A stretch of 64,000 bases of DNA from an uncultured Prevotellaceae bacterium (GCA_900314655.1 OMWC01000008.1:62001-126000), one strand, 5' to 3'; shown: positions 1 through 9,263, numbered from the stretch's first letter. Numbers and translations are program-made. Notes: generated from the letters alone by a model not told the origin.

Positions 1-717
1 GTGGATCAGTTTCGCAATTTCCGGAATGTTTTTTTCGAAGATGCCGAGTGTGTTCGGGTTGGTCATCATCATGGCAGCAATGCTGTCGCCCTGTTCTTTT
101 ACTAGATTTTCTAGAATATCTAAGGAAACTAGTCCATCAGGGCCTGATTTCACCTCAACGATCTCCAGTCCGCAGACCGCTGCCGAGGCGGGGTTGGTGC
201 CATGGGCTGAGTCTGGGATAATCACCTTGGTGCGCTTATCGTCGCCGCGGCTCTGATGATAGGCGCGGATGACCATGAGGCCAGTCAGTTCACCATGGGC
301 TCCGGCACAGGGATTGAGCGTGAATTCGCTCAGTCCGGTGAGGGCGCAGAGCATCTTCTGAAGGTCGTAGTAGAGGTGGAGCATGGTCTGGCAGGTGTCA
401 GCCGGCTGCAGCGGATGCTTACCGGCAAAAGCCCCAAGGGCAGCCAGTTCCTCGTTGATGACAGGATTGTATTTCATGGTGCAACTGCCCAATGGATAGA
501 ATCCGTCGTTCACGCCGAAATTGTTGTGAGATAGATTCGTGTAATGACGCACGACGGTCATCTCGTCGCATTCAGGCAGATTGGCATCTTGCGAGCGAAG
601 CAAGTGGGCTGGCAGTTCGCTGAGCCTGTGTTTATACTCGTTCTTGGGTAGTGAGTAACCCCTGCGTCCTGGTTTCGAGAGTTCGAAAATCAGGTTTCCA
701 TAAAGTCTATTGTTCAT
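1..717 (-). CDS. gcvPB: Glycine dehydrogenase (decarboxylating) subunit 2, N-terminal part, cut by window edge
   Basis: The P-protein of the glycine cleavage system decarboxylates glycine using PLP and passes the aminomethyl group to lipoylated GcvH. Here the P-protein is split into two genes and this is the second subunit; 239 codons are present and the rest, which should carry the PLP lysine, lies beyond base 1. Recognisable stretches are [29 protein letters not shown] and AHGTNPASA, all typical of this subunit. The start is the ATG at 715-717, which overlaps the stop of gcvPA (ATGA), so the two are translationally coupled and their products should form a heterotetramer. Last gene visible of the lplA-gcvT-gcvH-gcvPA-gcvPB operon. 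Confidence 0.95.
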   Translation of the reverse strand, partial: MNNRLYGNLIFELSKPGRRGYSLPKNEYKHRLSELPAHLLRSQDANLPECDEMTVVRHYTNLSHNNFGVNDGFYPLGSCTMKYNPVINEELAALGAFAGKHPLQPADTCQTMLHLYYDLQKMLCALTGLSEFTLNPCAGAHGELTGLMVIRAYHQSRGDDKRTKVIIPDSAHGTNPASAAVCGLEIVEVKSGPDGLVSLDILENLVKEQGDSIAAMMMTNPNTLGIFEKNIPEIAKLIH

Positions 718-2051
718 GCCTCTTGCGTTTTAATTTCAATGATTGAATCTACGAGGTCGTCAATTTCGTCGGGCGTGCGCTGTTCGGTGACGGCAAGCAT
801 GATCGTGTGCTCGTCGATCTTCACTCCGGCCATGTAACCCCATTCGGCACATTCAGCCAGCAGTTTGTCCACGTCGCCGTCGTAGGTCAGGCAGAATTCG
901 TTGAAGAAAGGCTGGTCAAACCTAGGCTTGAAATATCCGGTGGCCAGCAGTTTGTCGTAGAGCTCGTGGGCACCGGCGTATGAAAGTTCGGCGGCCTCAC
1001 GGAGTCCCTGCTTGCCCATCACGGAGAGATAGATGGTGACATAGAGTGCCATCAGACTCTGGTTTGAACAGATGTTCGACGTGGCTTTCTGTCGGCGGAT
1101 GTGCTGTTCGCGTGCTTGCAGCGTCAGCACGAAGGCACGCTGTCCGCGGCTGTCTTTCGTCATGCCCACGATGCGCCCTGGCATCTTGCGGATAAGTTTC
1201 TCGGTGCAGCACATGTAGCCGATGCCCGGACCTCCGAACGACATGGGGATGCCCAGACTCTGGCCTTCACCCACGGCAATGTCGGCCCCCCATTCGCCGG
1301 GCGTCTTCAGTACGGCCAGGTCGGCAGCCACGCTGTTGATAATGAAGAGTGCCTTCTGCTCATGGATGGCATCAGCCATTCCCGTGAAGTCCTCTATAAT
1401 ACCATAATAGTTGGGAGCCTGAACCACCACGCCGGCCACGCCTCCTTCGGCGAGTTTCCGTTGCAGGTCATCGCGGTCGGTCACGCCGTCCTTCTGTGCA
1501 ATGCTGACAATGTCGATGCCATGATAGTGGGCGTAGGTATCAACCACTCGGCGCGTCTTTGGGTCAAGGGTTTCGCTTACCAGCACTTTCGTGGCTTTCT
1601 TTGCTGTGCTGAATGCCATCATCACGGCCTCGGCCGTAGCGGTGGCACCGTCGTAGAGCGAAGCATTCGAGATGTCCATGCCCGTGAGCTCGGCCATCAT
1701 GCTTTGATATTCAAAGATATAGTGGAGCGTGCCCTGCGATATTTCGGCCTGATAGGGCGTGTAACTGGTTAGGAATTCCGACCGTTCGATAAGGTTCTGC
1801 ACGATGGATGGCGCATAGTGGTCGTAGCATCCGGCTCCGGCAAAAACCGTGAGCGGTGCTTCCATCTCGGCGAGGGCGTGAAGATATTCGCGGAGTTCAA
1901 TCTCGCTCTTAGCTTCAGGCAGGTCGTATTCGCCCTTGAACCGTATGGCTTCAGGAACGTCGGCATACAGGTCGTCGAGCGAAGTGGCTCCCGCCCTTTC
2001 GAGCATCTGCTTCAGGTCGTCGTCGGTATGAGGAAAATATTTGTAGTTCAT
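714..2051 (-). CDS. gcvPA: Glycine dehydrogenase (decarboxylating) subunit 1
   Basis: First subunit (445 aa) of the split, PLP-dependent P-protein of the glycine cleavage system. The length fits stand-alone GcvPA proteins, and the N-terminal [12 protein letters not shown] and the [12 protein letters not shown] stretch are characteristic. It shares the fold of PLP fold-type I enzymes but in split systems the cofactor lysine is on the partner GcvPB, encoded immediately downstream with a 4-base overlap. Upstream, a 26-base spacer made of repeated TAGTTGATAGTTTATAG-like words separates it from gcvH. Identity is clear from the family and from its place in the operon. Confidence 0.96.
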   Translation of the reverse strand: MNYKYFPHTDDDLKQMLERAGATSLDDLYADVPEAIRFKGEYDLPEAKSEIELREYLHALAEMEAPLTVFAGAGCYDHYAPSIVQNLIERSEFLTSYTPYQAEISQGTLHYIFEYQSMMAELTGMDISNASLYDGATATAEAVMMAFSTAKKATKVLVSETLDPKTRRVVDTYAHYHGIDIVSIAQKDGVTDRDDLQRKLAEGGVAGVVVQAPNYYGIIEDFTGMADAIHEQKALFIINSVAADLAVLKTPGEWGADIAVGEGQSLGIPMSFGGPGIGYMCCTEKLIRKMPGRIVGMTKDSRGQRAFVLTLQAREQHIRRQKATSNICSNQSLMALYVTIYLSVMGKQGLREAAELSYAGAHELYDKLLATGYFKPRFDQPFFNEFCLTYDGDVDKLLAECAEWGYMAGVKIDEHTIMLAVTEQRTPDEIDDLVDSIIEIKTQEA

Positions 2052-2077
2052 AGTTGATAGTTTATAGTTGATGGCTC

Positions 2078-2461
2078 TCAGGCTTTCTCGCAGAACGCTG
2101 TATATGCAGCTGCATCCATCAGGTTGTCAAGTTCAGCCGTGTCAGAGAGTTCCACCTTGATAATCCAGTTGGCGAAGGCATCCTGATTAATCAGTTCGGG
2201 GGTGTCCTCCAGGGCTTCGTTCACCTCTACCACGGTGCCGCTGACGGGAGAAATCAGGTCGCTGGCGGCCTTTACGCTTTCCACGGCGCCGAATTCCTCG
2301 CCGGCTTCCACTTCGTCGTCCACTTCGGGTATGTCCACATAGACCACGTTGCCCAGCGCATTCTGAGCGAAGTCGGTAATGCCGATATATCCATACTCAC
2401 CTTCGATTTTCACATACTCATGACTCTCTGTGTAGTAGAGTCCTTCAATTACTTTTGCCAT
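2078..2461 (-). CDS. gcvH: Glycine cleavage system H protein
   Basis: Small lipoyl-carrier protein (127 aa) that shuttles the aminomethyl intermediate between the P- and T-proteins and the reduced lipoyl group to the L-protein. The lipoylation site is visible as GAVESVKAAS, with Lys64 as the expected modified residue, and the surrounding acidic residues match the H-protein family. It sits between gcvT and gcvPA in the same direction. The lipoate ligase gene lplA heads the same operon, so the enzyme that modifies this protein is made with its substrate. The L-protein is not encoded in this window. Confidence 0.97.
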   Translation of the reverse strand: MAKVIEGLYYTESHEYVKIEGEYGYIGITDFAQNALGNVVYVDIPEVDDEVEAGEEFGAVESVKAASDLISPVSGTVVEVNEALEDTPELINQDAFANWIIKVELSDTAELDNLMDAAAYTAFCEKA

Positions 2462-2496
2462 AGTTGTATTTTTATTATGTTATTACGGTTATTCGG

Positions 2497-3576
2497 TTAT
2501 TTTTTATAGTGTTTCTCGTAGAAACGCTTTTTCACCACCTTCCCAGGGAATACCTTCTTGCGAATCTGGATATCCACCGGGGTGTCGAGTTTGGCATAGC
2601 GGCTGTCAATGAGTGCCATGCACACACTCTTGTCGGTGGAGATGGTGTGGTAGCCAGTGGTTACTTCACCGATGGGCTCGCCGTCTTTCAGAACCGTGTA
2701 GCCATGGCGCGGAATGGCTTTGTCGGCCAGTTCGATACCCACCAGTTTCTTCTCCACACCTTCTGCCTTCTGGCGGACGAGGGCTTCCTTGCCGATAAAC
2801 TCCTCCTTGTCGAGTTTTACGAAAATGCCCAGTCCGGCCATGATGGGAGAAATGTCGGCCGAGAGCTCGTCGCCATAGAGCGGCAGTCCCACTTCGAAAC
2901 GCAGCGTGTCGCGGCAACCCAGTCCGCAGGGCTTGCAGCGTCCGCTGGCCAACAGCTTGTCCCAGCATTCGCGGATGTATTCGGGCGTGCCGTAGATTTC
3001 GAATCCGTCCTCGCCTGTATAACCCGTACGGGAAACAATCACATCGCCAATGGTCTTGAAAGTATAGAACGTGAGTTCCTGGCATCTGATGTTGAGCACT
3101 TCTTCCATTACGGCTTCGGCTTCAGGTCCCTGTACGGCCAGCTGTCCGTAGTCGTCGGAGCAGTTACGGAGTTCCACATCGAACCCCTCGGCCTGTTGCT
3201 GAATCCACTCCCAATCCTTGTCGATATTGGCAGCGTTGATGACCAGGAAGAAATCACCGTCGGCCATCTTATACACCAGGAGGTCATCAACGACGCCTCC
3301 GTTTTCATAGCACATCATTCCATAGAGAATCTTGCCGGGGCTCATCTGGCTCACATCGTTGGTGAAGATATGATTCACATAGCGTTCGGCATCCTTGCCT
3401 TTCACCGCCACTTCGCCCATGTGGCTCACGTCGAACACACCGCAGTGCTGGCGCACGGCCTGATGCTCATCGACGATGCCCGAATACTGAATGGGCATGT
3501 CGAATCCTCCGAAGGGACTGATGAGTGCCCCGAGGGCAACGTGTTTGTCGTACAGACAGGTTCTTTTGTTTTCCAT
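2497..3576 (-). CDS. gcvT: Aminomethyltransferase, T protein of glycine cleavage
   Basis: Transfers the methylene group from aminomethyl-GcvH to tetrahydrofolate, giving 5,10-methylene-THF and ammonia. The 359-aa length is normal. Family hallmarks are the N-terminal GGFDMPIQYSGI and FDVSHMGE, and RTGYTGEDGFEIY in the folate-binding core. It lies 35 bases upstream of gcvH; that spacer is an array of TTATTACGG-like words and shows no terminator. Together with gcvH and gcvPA/PB it encodes everything of the system except the shared dihydrolipoamide dehydrogenase. Confidence 0.97.
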   Translation of the reverse strand: MENKRTCLYDKHVALGALISPFGGFDMPIQYSGIVDEHQAVRQHCGVFDVSHMGEVAVKGKDAERYVNHIFTNDVSQMSPGKILYGMMCYENGGVVDDLLVYKMADGDFFLVINAANIDKDWEWIQQQAEGFDVELRNCSDDYGQLAVQGPEAEAVMEEVLNIRCQELTFYTFKTIGDVIVSRTGYTGEDGFEIYGTPEYIRECWDKLLASGRCKPCGLGCRDTLRFEVGLPLYGDELSADISPIMAGLGIFVKLDKEEFIGKEALVRQKAEGVEKKLVGIELADKAIPRHGYTVLKDGEPIGEVTTGYHTISTDKSVCMALIDSRYAKLDTPVDIQIRKKVFPGKVVKKRFYEKHYKK

Positions 3577-3642
3577 TTCGTTGTTTTGGATTTTTTAGTT
3601 GATTATATTTTTTTGAATAGTTGACTGTTTGCTGATGAGCGT

Positions 3643-4332
3643 TTATAGGATTTCGTATTTTTGTTCCAGCTCTTCAATGCCTTGGATGTCTGCATCTGTG
3701 AGCATTAGCTCTCCTTCACAAAGCTGCGACCGGATGAAACTTCTGAGTTCTTCAAGACTGTAGGGTATATAGTCTTTGAGTAGGCAGATGCGCTGGCGTA
3801 CGCTCTGCACACCGTTTTTCTGCAATTTCTCCTGCGGGGGCGTGATGGCATGCGTCATGTGTTCCATGTTGGTGTCATAGAGCAGGGTGCCATGCACGAT
3901 ACAATGGCCATCTAACTTGTAGCAAGCCGTTCCGCTTACCTTTTTGTCACCAATCATAATGTCGTTGTGGCTGCTGCCTACTGCTTCCACCCCCAGTTTC
4001 CTAAGAACCAGAATCACCAGATTCATAAATTGATTTAAGGCGAACTTTACATTCTCCTCGCGGGTGATGAGTGAGAGCATCAGGTTGTCTTGATCGGCAT
4101 ACACACATCCGCCTCCACTCTTGCGGTGGAACACCTCTATGCCATGCTGGCGGCAGTAGTCTAGGTCCACTTCATTCCCGATAAACTGGTTTCGTCCGAA
4201 AATCACACTGGGTTTTACTTGCCACATGAAGAAACAGGCTTTTTCGCCAGTATGGCGAGCCAGATATTCTTCCATAGCAAGGTAAAAAGACAGTTTTCTT
4301 GCTTGGTTTTCGGGATGTTTAACGTATTTCAT
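3643..4332 (-). CDS. lplA: Lipoate-protein ligase family protein
   Basis: A 229-aa protein of the BPL/LplA/LipB fold. The conserved lipoyl-AMP binding motif is present as HRKSGGGCVYAD, and SGTACYKLDGHCIVHGTLL matches the region with the catalytic lysine (here possibly KKVSGTA, just before it). It is likely to activate lipoate and attach it to the GcvH made from the same operon; an octanoyl or lipoyl transferase acting between carrier proteins is the alternative. It is shorter than E. coli LplA and lacks an obvious C-terminal accessory domain. First gene of the operon; a textbook Bacteroidota promoter lies 37-68 bases upstream. Confidence 0.88.
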   Translation of the reverse strand: MKYVKHPENQARKLSFYLAMEEYLARHTGEKACFFMWQVKPSVIFGRNQFIGNEVDLDYCRQHGIEVFHRKSGGGCVYADQDNLMLSLITREENVKFALNQFMNLVILVLRKLGVEAVGSSHNDIMIGDKKVSGTACYKLDGHCIVHGTLLYDTNMEHMTHAITPPQEKLQKNGVQSVRQRICLLKDYIPYSLEELRSFIRSQLCEGELMLTDADIQGIEELEQKYEIL

Positions 4333-4368
4333 AGACTAAATCTCATCGTCAGCAGTTCTGATTTGGTG

Positions 4369-4400
4369 CAAATATATGAAGATTTTATGTATTATCCAAA
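4369..4400 (-). promoter_or_regulatory. Promoter of the lplA-gcv operon
   Basis: Read on the minus strand, TTTG (4397-4400) is followed after exactly 20 bases by TATATTTG (4369-4376). This matches the Bacteroidota -33/-7 consensus TTTG-N19-21-TAnnTTTG. The lplA start is 37 bases downstream of the -7 box. No glycine riboswitch is apparent in the short leader. Confidence 0.8.
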
Positions 4401-4426
4401 GTTTTAAGGAAGATTTTTATTAAAAT

Positions 4427-4535
4427 TAAATTTGGCTTTTCGCTCACTTGTTCGTACCTTTGGCTTCGCCGAAAGTACTCCCGCTCGGAAAAACTCAAAT
4501 AAATTTGGCTTTTCGCTCACTTGTTCGTACCTTTG
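4427..4535 (+). repeat. Duplicated promoter-bearing repeat upstream of an EamA transporter
   Basis: A 36-base sequence occurs twice exactly, at 4427-4462 and 4500-4535. Each copy contains TTTG, 20 bases, TACCTTTG, a complete Bacteroidota promoter. The bases between (4463-4499) begin with a small palindrome, GGCTTCGCC, followed by GAAAGTACTCCCGCTCGG. The second copy ends 9 bases before the transporter ATG. The same kind of unit occurs upstream of aroB and at 38751-38933. Confidence 0.8.
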
Positions 4536-4544
4536 CACCCCGAA

Positions 4545-5480
4545 ATGCAATATGCAGGCGAAATCATATCACTCGCGGTGGCTGTCTTTTGGACGGGAGC
4601 AGCATTGGCCAGCGAAATGGTGTCCAAGCGTTGGGGCGTTTTTGTGTCCAATGTTTGGCGGATGCTGATTGCCACCTCTTTTATTGCCATACTCTGCTGG
4701 CTGACGTTCGGTCAGCCCTATCCAGTCTATGCCAGCAGCAAAGCCTGGTTCTGGCTTGCTTTGTCGGGCGTCGTCGGTTATGCGATGGGTGATTACTGTC
4801 TGTTCAAGAGCTATATCCTAATCGGTTCCCTTTACGGGCAACTCTTTATGACTTTGGCACCTGCCGCCACCGCCTTTTCTGCATGGGTGATGCTGGGGCA
4901 GCAACTCACGGTTCAGAATTTGTTGGCCATGACTGTTACCCTGGCAGGTATCGTGCTCTCGATTCTCGGTCGCGGTGAAGGTCATAAACTCACCTTGCGC
5001 CTGCCTTGGAAAGGAGTCTTGTTGGCAGTTGGTGCAGGTATGGGACAAGGCGTAGGGCTGGTGTTAAGCAAGATAGGCCTTGATTATTACACTCAGGACG
5101 TTCCTGCTGATATCCTGCCGTCGGTGGTCAATATACTTCCTTTCAGTGCCAACATGATTCGCTGTATAGCCGGATTCTTCTGTTTCTTGCTCATCATGTG
5201 GCTACATCAGGGCTTCGATGACTTTAAGCGGAGCAGAACCGATGGACGGGGATTCCTCTATGTCATCCTGGCCGTCATCTGCGGTCCCTTTGTGGGTGTA
5301 GGCCTTTCGCTGATGGCCGTCCAATATACGGCTGCCGGCATTGCCTCCACGCTGATGGCACTAACGCCAATCATCATTATTTGGCCGAGCCATTGGCTTT
5401 TCGGCACTCCCATTACGCTGAAGGGTATCGTGGGTGCCGTCATCTCCTGCATTGGCGTCTCACTTTTTTTCCTGCTTTAG
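4545..5480 (+). CDS. EamA/DMT-family membrane transporter
   Basis: A 311-aa hydrophobic protein with about ten membrane segments in two EamA halves, the layout of the drug/metabolite transporter superfamily. Substrate unknown. The first half contains SGVVGYAMGDYCLFKSYILI and the second AAGIASTLMALTPIIIIWP, typical EamA helix patterns. The start at ATG 4545 is only 10 bases from the -7 box, so the message would be leaderless or nearly so; the next in-frame ATG-like choices are worse. A different EamA transporter is found at 53459-54379. Stands alone between divergent lplA and the menaquinone genes. Confidence 0.85.
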   Translation: MQYAGEIISLAVAVFWTGAALASEMVSKRWGVFVSNVWRMLIATSFIAILCWLTFGQPYPVYASSKAWFWLALSGVVGYAMGDYCLFKSYILIGSLYGQLFMTLAPAATAFSAWVMLGQQLTVQNLLAMTVTLAGIVLSILGRGEGHKLTLRLPWKGVLLAVGAGMGQGVGLVLSKIGLDYYTQDVPADILPSVVNILPFSANMIRCIAGFFCFLLIMWLHQGFDDFKRSRTDGRGFLYVILAVICGPFVGVGLSLMAVQYTAAGIASTLMALTPIIIIWPSHWLFGTPITLKGIVGAVISCIGVSLFFLL

Positions 5481-5530
5481 GGAACTGTCGTTTCTATTCC
5501 CAATCCTTCACTTATAATCTTCGTTAATTA

Positions 5531-5562
5531 TTTGGTATTTCCCCGATTAATCTGTATTTTTG
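5531..5562 (+). promoter_or_regulatory. Promoter of the menaquinone operon (thioesterase-menF-menD)
   Basis: TTTG (5531-5534), 20 bases, TATTTTTG (5555-5562), followed 23 bases later by the ATG at 5586. A perfect match to the Bacteroidota promoter pattern and spacing. Confidence 0.8.
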
Positions 5563-5585
5563 CAAAACAAAAAGAAAGAAACGTT

Positions 5586-6011
5586 ATGGATGTATCATCT
5601 ATCAGAAAAATTATAGAACGACAGCCCAATCTGTCCACAGCATTGGGCATGGAGTTTATTTCAACTCCCGAAAACGATACTTGTATGGCTAGAATGAAGG
5701 TTGATGAGCGCAATCGTCAGCCTTTCGGTTTTCTCAGTGGCGGTGCTTCGCTCGCTTTGGCAGAGAATGTTGCCGGGGTGGGTAGCTCAGCCCTTTGTCC
5801 GGGAAAGATATGCGTGGGCATCAGTGTTAGTGGAGAACATGTGAAGGCCGTTGTTGAGGGCGATACCGTTACGGCTTATGCCCATCTTGTTTCCAAAGGA
5901 CGTTCGCTCCATGTATGGGATGTCCATCTGAAAGATACTGCGGGTGATTTGATTTCTACGGTTCACGTCACCAATTATATTATTACCCCAAAGAAACACC
6001 AAGATGAGTAG
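5586..6011 (+). CDS. menI: Hotdog-fold thioesterase, probably DHNA-CoA thioesterase of menaquinone synthesis
   Basis: A 141-aa protein of the PaaI-like hotdog thioesterase family; FGFLSGGASLALAENVAG carries the conserved acidic residue of this group, and GRSLHVWDVHL is typical of the C-terminal strand. Its place as first gene of a men operon, overlapping menF by 8 bases, suggests that it hydrolyses 1,4-dihydroxy-2-naphthoyl-CoA, the step after MenB. That function is inferred from context; general PaaI-like thioesterases look alike. The start at 5586 is chosen over a longer frame because the promoter lies at 5531-5562. Confidence 0.82.
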   Translation: MDVSSIRKIIERQPNLSTALGMEFISTPENDTCMARMKVDERNRQPFGFLSGGASLALAENVAGVGSSALCPGKICVGISVSGEHVKAVVEGDTVTAYAHLVSKGRSLHVWDVHLKDTAGDLISTVHVTNYIITPKKHQDE

Positions 6012-7062
6012 TTTTGCAATCTTCCGGTTGCCGTTTTCCCAGAAGTGTACGCTGATGATTCAGGAAGAGGGGGAGCCCGAGGAATTGCATCGGCTGACCT
6101 CTCTTAATGAACGGCAGGGCTATGTCTTTGCCCCTTTTGCGGCCACTCCTGACCATCCTATCCTGTTGCTCTCGCCGAGTCGTGTGGAGACGATGGATTG
6201 TAAGGATGTCTTTTCTGCGTGTTCTTCAGGTGCGCTTTCTGACTATGTTTTTCCCACCCAGACGGTTCGGTCTGCTTTTTCGAGTCATCAGCAGATGCGC
6301 TATCATCTCGATTTCCGCAATTTCTATGCACAACTTCAGGAAGGCGCTTTCCGTAAGATTGTCCTTTCGCGTCGTCTGGATGTGGATAAGACAGACCCCG
6401 AGTCGCCTTTGATGCTATTCCAGAAAGCCTGTGAGCGTTATCCGCGGATGTTTATCTCGCTGGTGAGTATTCCGCGGAGTGGGACGTGGCTGACGGCAAG
6501 TCCTGAGATTCTTTTGGAGAGTATCTCAGCTGAAGAATCTTCATTTAGGACCATTGCCCTTGCCGGTACTATGCCTTTCTCGGAGGATGTGAGATGGAGC
6601 GAAAAGAATATCCGAGAGCAGCGCTATGTGGCTACCTATATGATGGAAACCCTCGAACAGTTCACCAATCGGATAGGCGAGGAGGGACCCTACACCACAA
6701 GAGCGGCCAATCTTGCTCATTTGCGGTCGGATTTCACGTTTACGCTCCCAGATACCCATCATCTGGGCACACTTCTACGGGCTTTTCATCCTACGCCAGC
6801 CGTCTGCGGACTTCCCAAACGTGAAGCCTTCGATTTTATTCGGCGCAATGAATCTTCTCCGCGACTTTACTATAGTGGTTTCCAAGGACCTCTGCAGCCT
6901 GAGGGTGAGACTCATCTCTATGTGTCTCTGCGTTGCATGATGATCAATGGCGGTCACTATTCTCTCTATGCCGGTGGCGGACTGCTGAGAGACAGTGTGG
7001 AGGAATCAGAGTGGCAGGAAACGGAAGCCAAACTTAATACAATGCGAAATGTACTCGAATAA
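6004..7062 (+). CDS. menF: Isochorismate synthase
   Basis: A chorismate-binding enzyme (352 aa) converting chorismate to isochorismate, the first committed step of menaquinone synthesis. Seen in the C-terminal catalytic region: LTASPEILLE, the ALAGTMPFSEDVRWSEKN segment, HPTPAVCGLPK and YYSGFQGPL, all conserved in isochorismate and salicylate synthases. It overlaps the thioesterase gene upstream by 8 bases and menD downstream by 14 bases. With menD next to it, isochorismate rather than salicylate or anthranilate is the expected product. Somewhat shorter at the N-terminus than E. coli MenF. Confidence 0.94.
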   Translation: MSSFAIFRLPFSQKCTLMIQEEGEPEELHRLTSLNERQGYVFAPFAATPDHPILLLSPSRVETMDCKDVFSACSSGALSDYVFPTQTVRSAFSSHQQMRYHLDFRNFYAQLQEGAFRKIVLSRRLDVDKTDPESPLMLFQKACERYPRMFISLVSIPRSGTWLTASPEILLESISAEESSFRTIALAGTMPFSEDVRWSEKNIREQRYVATYMMETLEQFTNRIGEEGPYTTRAANLAHLRSDFTFTLPDTHHLGTLLRAFHPTPAVCGLPKREAFDFIRRNESSPRLYYSGFQGPLQPEGETHLYVSLRCMMINGGHYSLYAGGGLLRDSVEESEWQETEAKLNTMRNVLE

Positions 7063-8734
7063 GGAGAATGTAAATATACTGACGAGCCTGCTCGTAGCTC
7101 ATGGAGTTCGCCATGCGGTGGTCTGTCCCGGCAGCCGCAACTCACCCATTGTGCATAATCTCACGGAGTGTCCCGACATTGAGTGCCATCCCGTTACCGA
7201 TGAGCGTTCGGCGGGATTCTATGCGCTGGGCATGTGCCAGTGTACGGGTCTTCCCGTGGCGGTCTGTGTCACGTCGGGAACGGCATTGCTCAATCTTCTT
7301 CCAGCTGTGGCTGAGGCTAAGTATCAGCATTTGCCGTTGGTGGTTATTTCTGCCGACCGTCCACCGCAATGGATTGACCAGCTGGACGGACAAACGCTTC
7401 AGCAACCTCATGCTTTAGGAAGTTTTGTGCAGAAGTCCGTGTCGTTGCCTGAACCCCATGACGACGAAACCCGCTGGTATTGTAACCGACTGGTGAACGA
7501 GGCCTTGCTCGCATCGCGCTGGGAGGATGTCCCTGTTCATATCAACGTGCCCATCAGCGAACCTTTGTTCGATTTCACGGTGTCATCTTTGCCGCAAGAG
7601 CGTACTATTGAGCGAACAGGCAGCTTTCCTAATTTTGAAGCCATAGCCGTTGAAGTGGGTGAGCGTTTCCTAAATGCTTCGCGCCCCATGATTGTGATTG
7701 GGCAGACCCAAGAAGACGCATACCCCCAAAACTACGCCGAAGATTACCAGTTGGTAGCTGACTATGCCGTGGTGCTGCATGAACCGCTCTGCGATTTCGG
7801 TAGTCCCAGTCATTTCGATGAGGTGCTGAATAGGGTGGGGAAACAGCCTGAATACATGCCCGATTTTGTGCTCTATCTGGGCGACACAATCGTAAGTAAG
7901 CGTTTGAAGAAGTTCCTCCGTGGATGCAAGGACTGCTATTTCGTAGTGGCCAACGAGAACGGGAACCTCAGCGACACGTTTATGAATCTCCACCATTGGG
8001 TGCATAGCGATACGTGGACCATGCTGCTTACGTTGGCTGATTTGCTACGGGAGAAACAGCCACAGCCGACGGCTTTCCGTCAACGATGGGCTCAGGATCT
8101 TGCTCATGCAAAATCCCATGCCTACAATTATCATCCCGCTTTCTCGCAGATGGCAGCCGTAAAACTGTTTGAGCAAAACTTCGACAACTGCCAACACCCA
8201 ACACCCAACACCCAACACCCTATAATCCACTATGCCAACAGTTCCGCCATCCGCCTGGCTAATATCTATGCACGGCATTATGTCTATTGTAATCGTGGCG
8301 TGAATGGCATTGAGGGCTCGCTTTCCACGGCTGCGGGATTCTCGCTTGTTGCCGATAGGCCTGTGTTCTGCGTGATTGGCGACCTCAGTTTCTTCTACGA
8401 CGGCAATGCCCTTTGGAACAAACAGCTCAAAGGAAACCTTCGTATCCTTTTACTTAATAATGGCGGTGGCGGCATCTTCCGCCAGTTGCCCATAGGCGAC
8501 GGCCGGTCGGAGGCTCTTGATTATGTGATGGCTACCCATCATACTTCAGCTGAAGGTATTTGTAAGAGTTACGGTGTGGAATATCTCTGCGCCCGTAATG
8601 AGGCCGAAATGGAAGACGGTATCCAGCGTCTCCTCAAGGAGGAAAGCGCACGTCCCCTTCTGTTGGAAGTGTTTACGGATGCAGCTACCGACGCCCAAGT
8701 GTTTCAAGATTATTACCGCAGTCTTTCAGAATAG
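7049..8734 (+). CDS. menD: SEPHCHC synthase (2-succinyl-5-enolpyruvyl-6-hydroxy-3-cyclohexene-1-carboxylate synthase)
   Basis: ThDP-dependent enzyme (561 aa) joining 2-oxoglutarate and isochorismate. The N-terminal CPGSRNSPI and TSGTALLNLLPAVAEA and the ThDP-binding GDLSFFYDGNALWN are MenD hallmarks. Start ATG 7049 lies inside the end of menF. An oddity is a tandem run of four AACACCC heptamers (8193-8220) in the linker between the central and C-terminal ThDP domains, reading CQHPTPNTQHPIIHY. Because 7 is not a multiple of 3, gain or loss of one unit would break the gene. Everything else is intact. Confidence 0.95.
   Translation: MYSNKENVNILTSLLVAHGVRHAVVCPGSRNSPIVHNLTECPDIECHPVTDERSAGFYALGMCQCTGLPVAVCVTSGTALLNLLPAVAEAKYQHLPLVVISADRPPQWIDQLDGQTLQQPHALGSFVQKSVSLPEPHDDETRWYCNRLVNEALLASRWEDVPVHINVPISEPLFDFTVSSLPQERTIERTGSFPNFEAIAVEVGERFLNASRPMIVIGQTQEDAYPQNYAEDYQLVADYAVVLHEPLCDFGSPSHFDEVLNRVGKQPEYMPDFVLYLGDTIVSKRLKKFLRGCKDCYFVVANENGNLSDTFMNLHHWVHSDTWTMLLTLADLLREKQPQPTAFRQRWAQDLAHAKSHAYNYHPAFSQMAAVKLFEQNFDNCQHPTPNTQHPIIHYANSSAIRLANIYARHYVYCNRGVNGIEGSLSTAAGFSLVADRPVFCVIGDLSFFYDGNALWNKQLKGNLRILLLNNGGGGIFRQLPIGDGRSEALDYVMATHHTSAEGICKSYGVEYLCARNEAEMEDGIQRLLKEESARPLLLEVFTDAATDAQVFQDYYRSLSE
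8193..8220 (+). repeat. Heptanucleotide tandem repeat inside menD
   Basis: Four perfect copies of AACACCC, with two matching bases before them. They are in the reading frame of menD in this sequence. A slippage-prone simple repeat with a unit that is not a multiple of three. Confidence 0.9.
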
Positions 8735-8738
8735 GCGG

Positions 8739-9200
8739 CTATTCTTCTTCCTCCTCATTCTTCCCGTGCATCTTGTGCAGGAAGGCATTGAAGGCCTCAA
8801 AGCATAGGAGCACAATCACCGTGCTCACGGCTGCCAGCGTGTACATGCCCACACCGCAAGCCATACCTACGGCCGCTGTGACCCAAAGACCGGCTGCCGT
8901 AGTCAGTCCTTTCACGACATTCTTCTGAAAGATAATGGTTCCAGCACCGATGAAACCGATACCCGTCACCACTTGGGCCGCAATGCGTGCAGGGTCCATG
9001 CGGAGCGTCATCTGGTCTTTTGGCAGGTCGTCGAAACCATGAACGGAGATAATCATAAATAGGGCTGAACCCAGTGCCACCAGCACGTGGGTACGGAATC
9101 CAGCCGCCTTCGTGCGGTATTCGCGGTCTAATCCGATGACGGCTCCCAGGACGGTTGCCACCAGTATGCGAATGATAAATTCTGTTGTCATTGTATCCAT
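8739..9200 (-). CDS. MgtC/SapB family membrane protein
   Basis: A 153-aa protein with four to five membrane segments. The hallmark N-terminal stretch VLGAVIGLDREYRTKAAGFR and RIAAQVVTGIGFIGAGTI place it in the MgtC/SapB family, associated with magnesium limitation and virulence in some bacteria; its biochemical role is unsettled. Start ATG 9200 (MDTMTTEF) preferred over a longer frame because the promoter is at 9264-9295 and the upstream codons do not resemble the family. Ends with a run of glutamates. It points against the menaquinone genes, with only 4 bases between its stop and that of menD, so it splits the men cluster into two transcription units. Confidence 0.88.
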   Translation of the reverse strand: MDTMTTEFIIRILVATVLGAVIGLDREYRTKAAGFRTHVLVALGSALFMIISVHGFDDLPKDQMTLRMDPARIAAQVVTGIGFIGAGTIIFQKNVVKGLTTAAGLWVTAAVGMACGVGMYTLAAVSTVIVLLCFEAFNAFLHKMHGKNEEEEE

Positions 9201-9263
9201 ATTATTCTGTGGAATTTGCAAGTGCGTTAAACACTTTGACCTTCTTCCCTGCTGTTTTGAGGG

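Noticed and set aside
4333..4368. Glycine riboswitch ahead of the gcv operon
   Set aside because: The leader is about 35 bases, too short for the aptamer, and no conserved core is seen.
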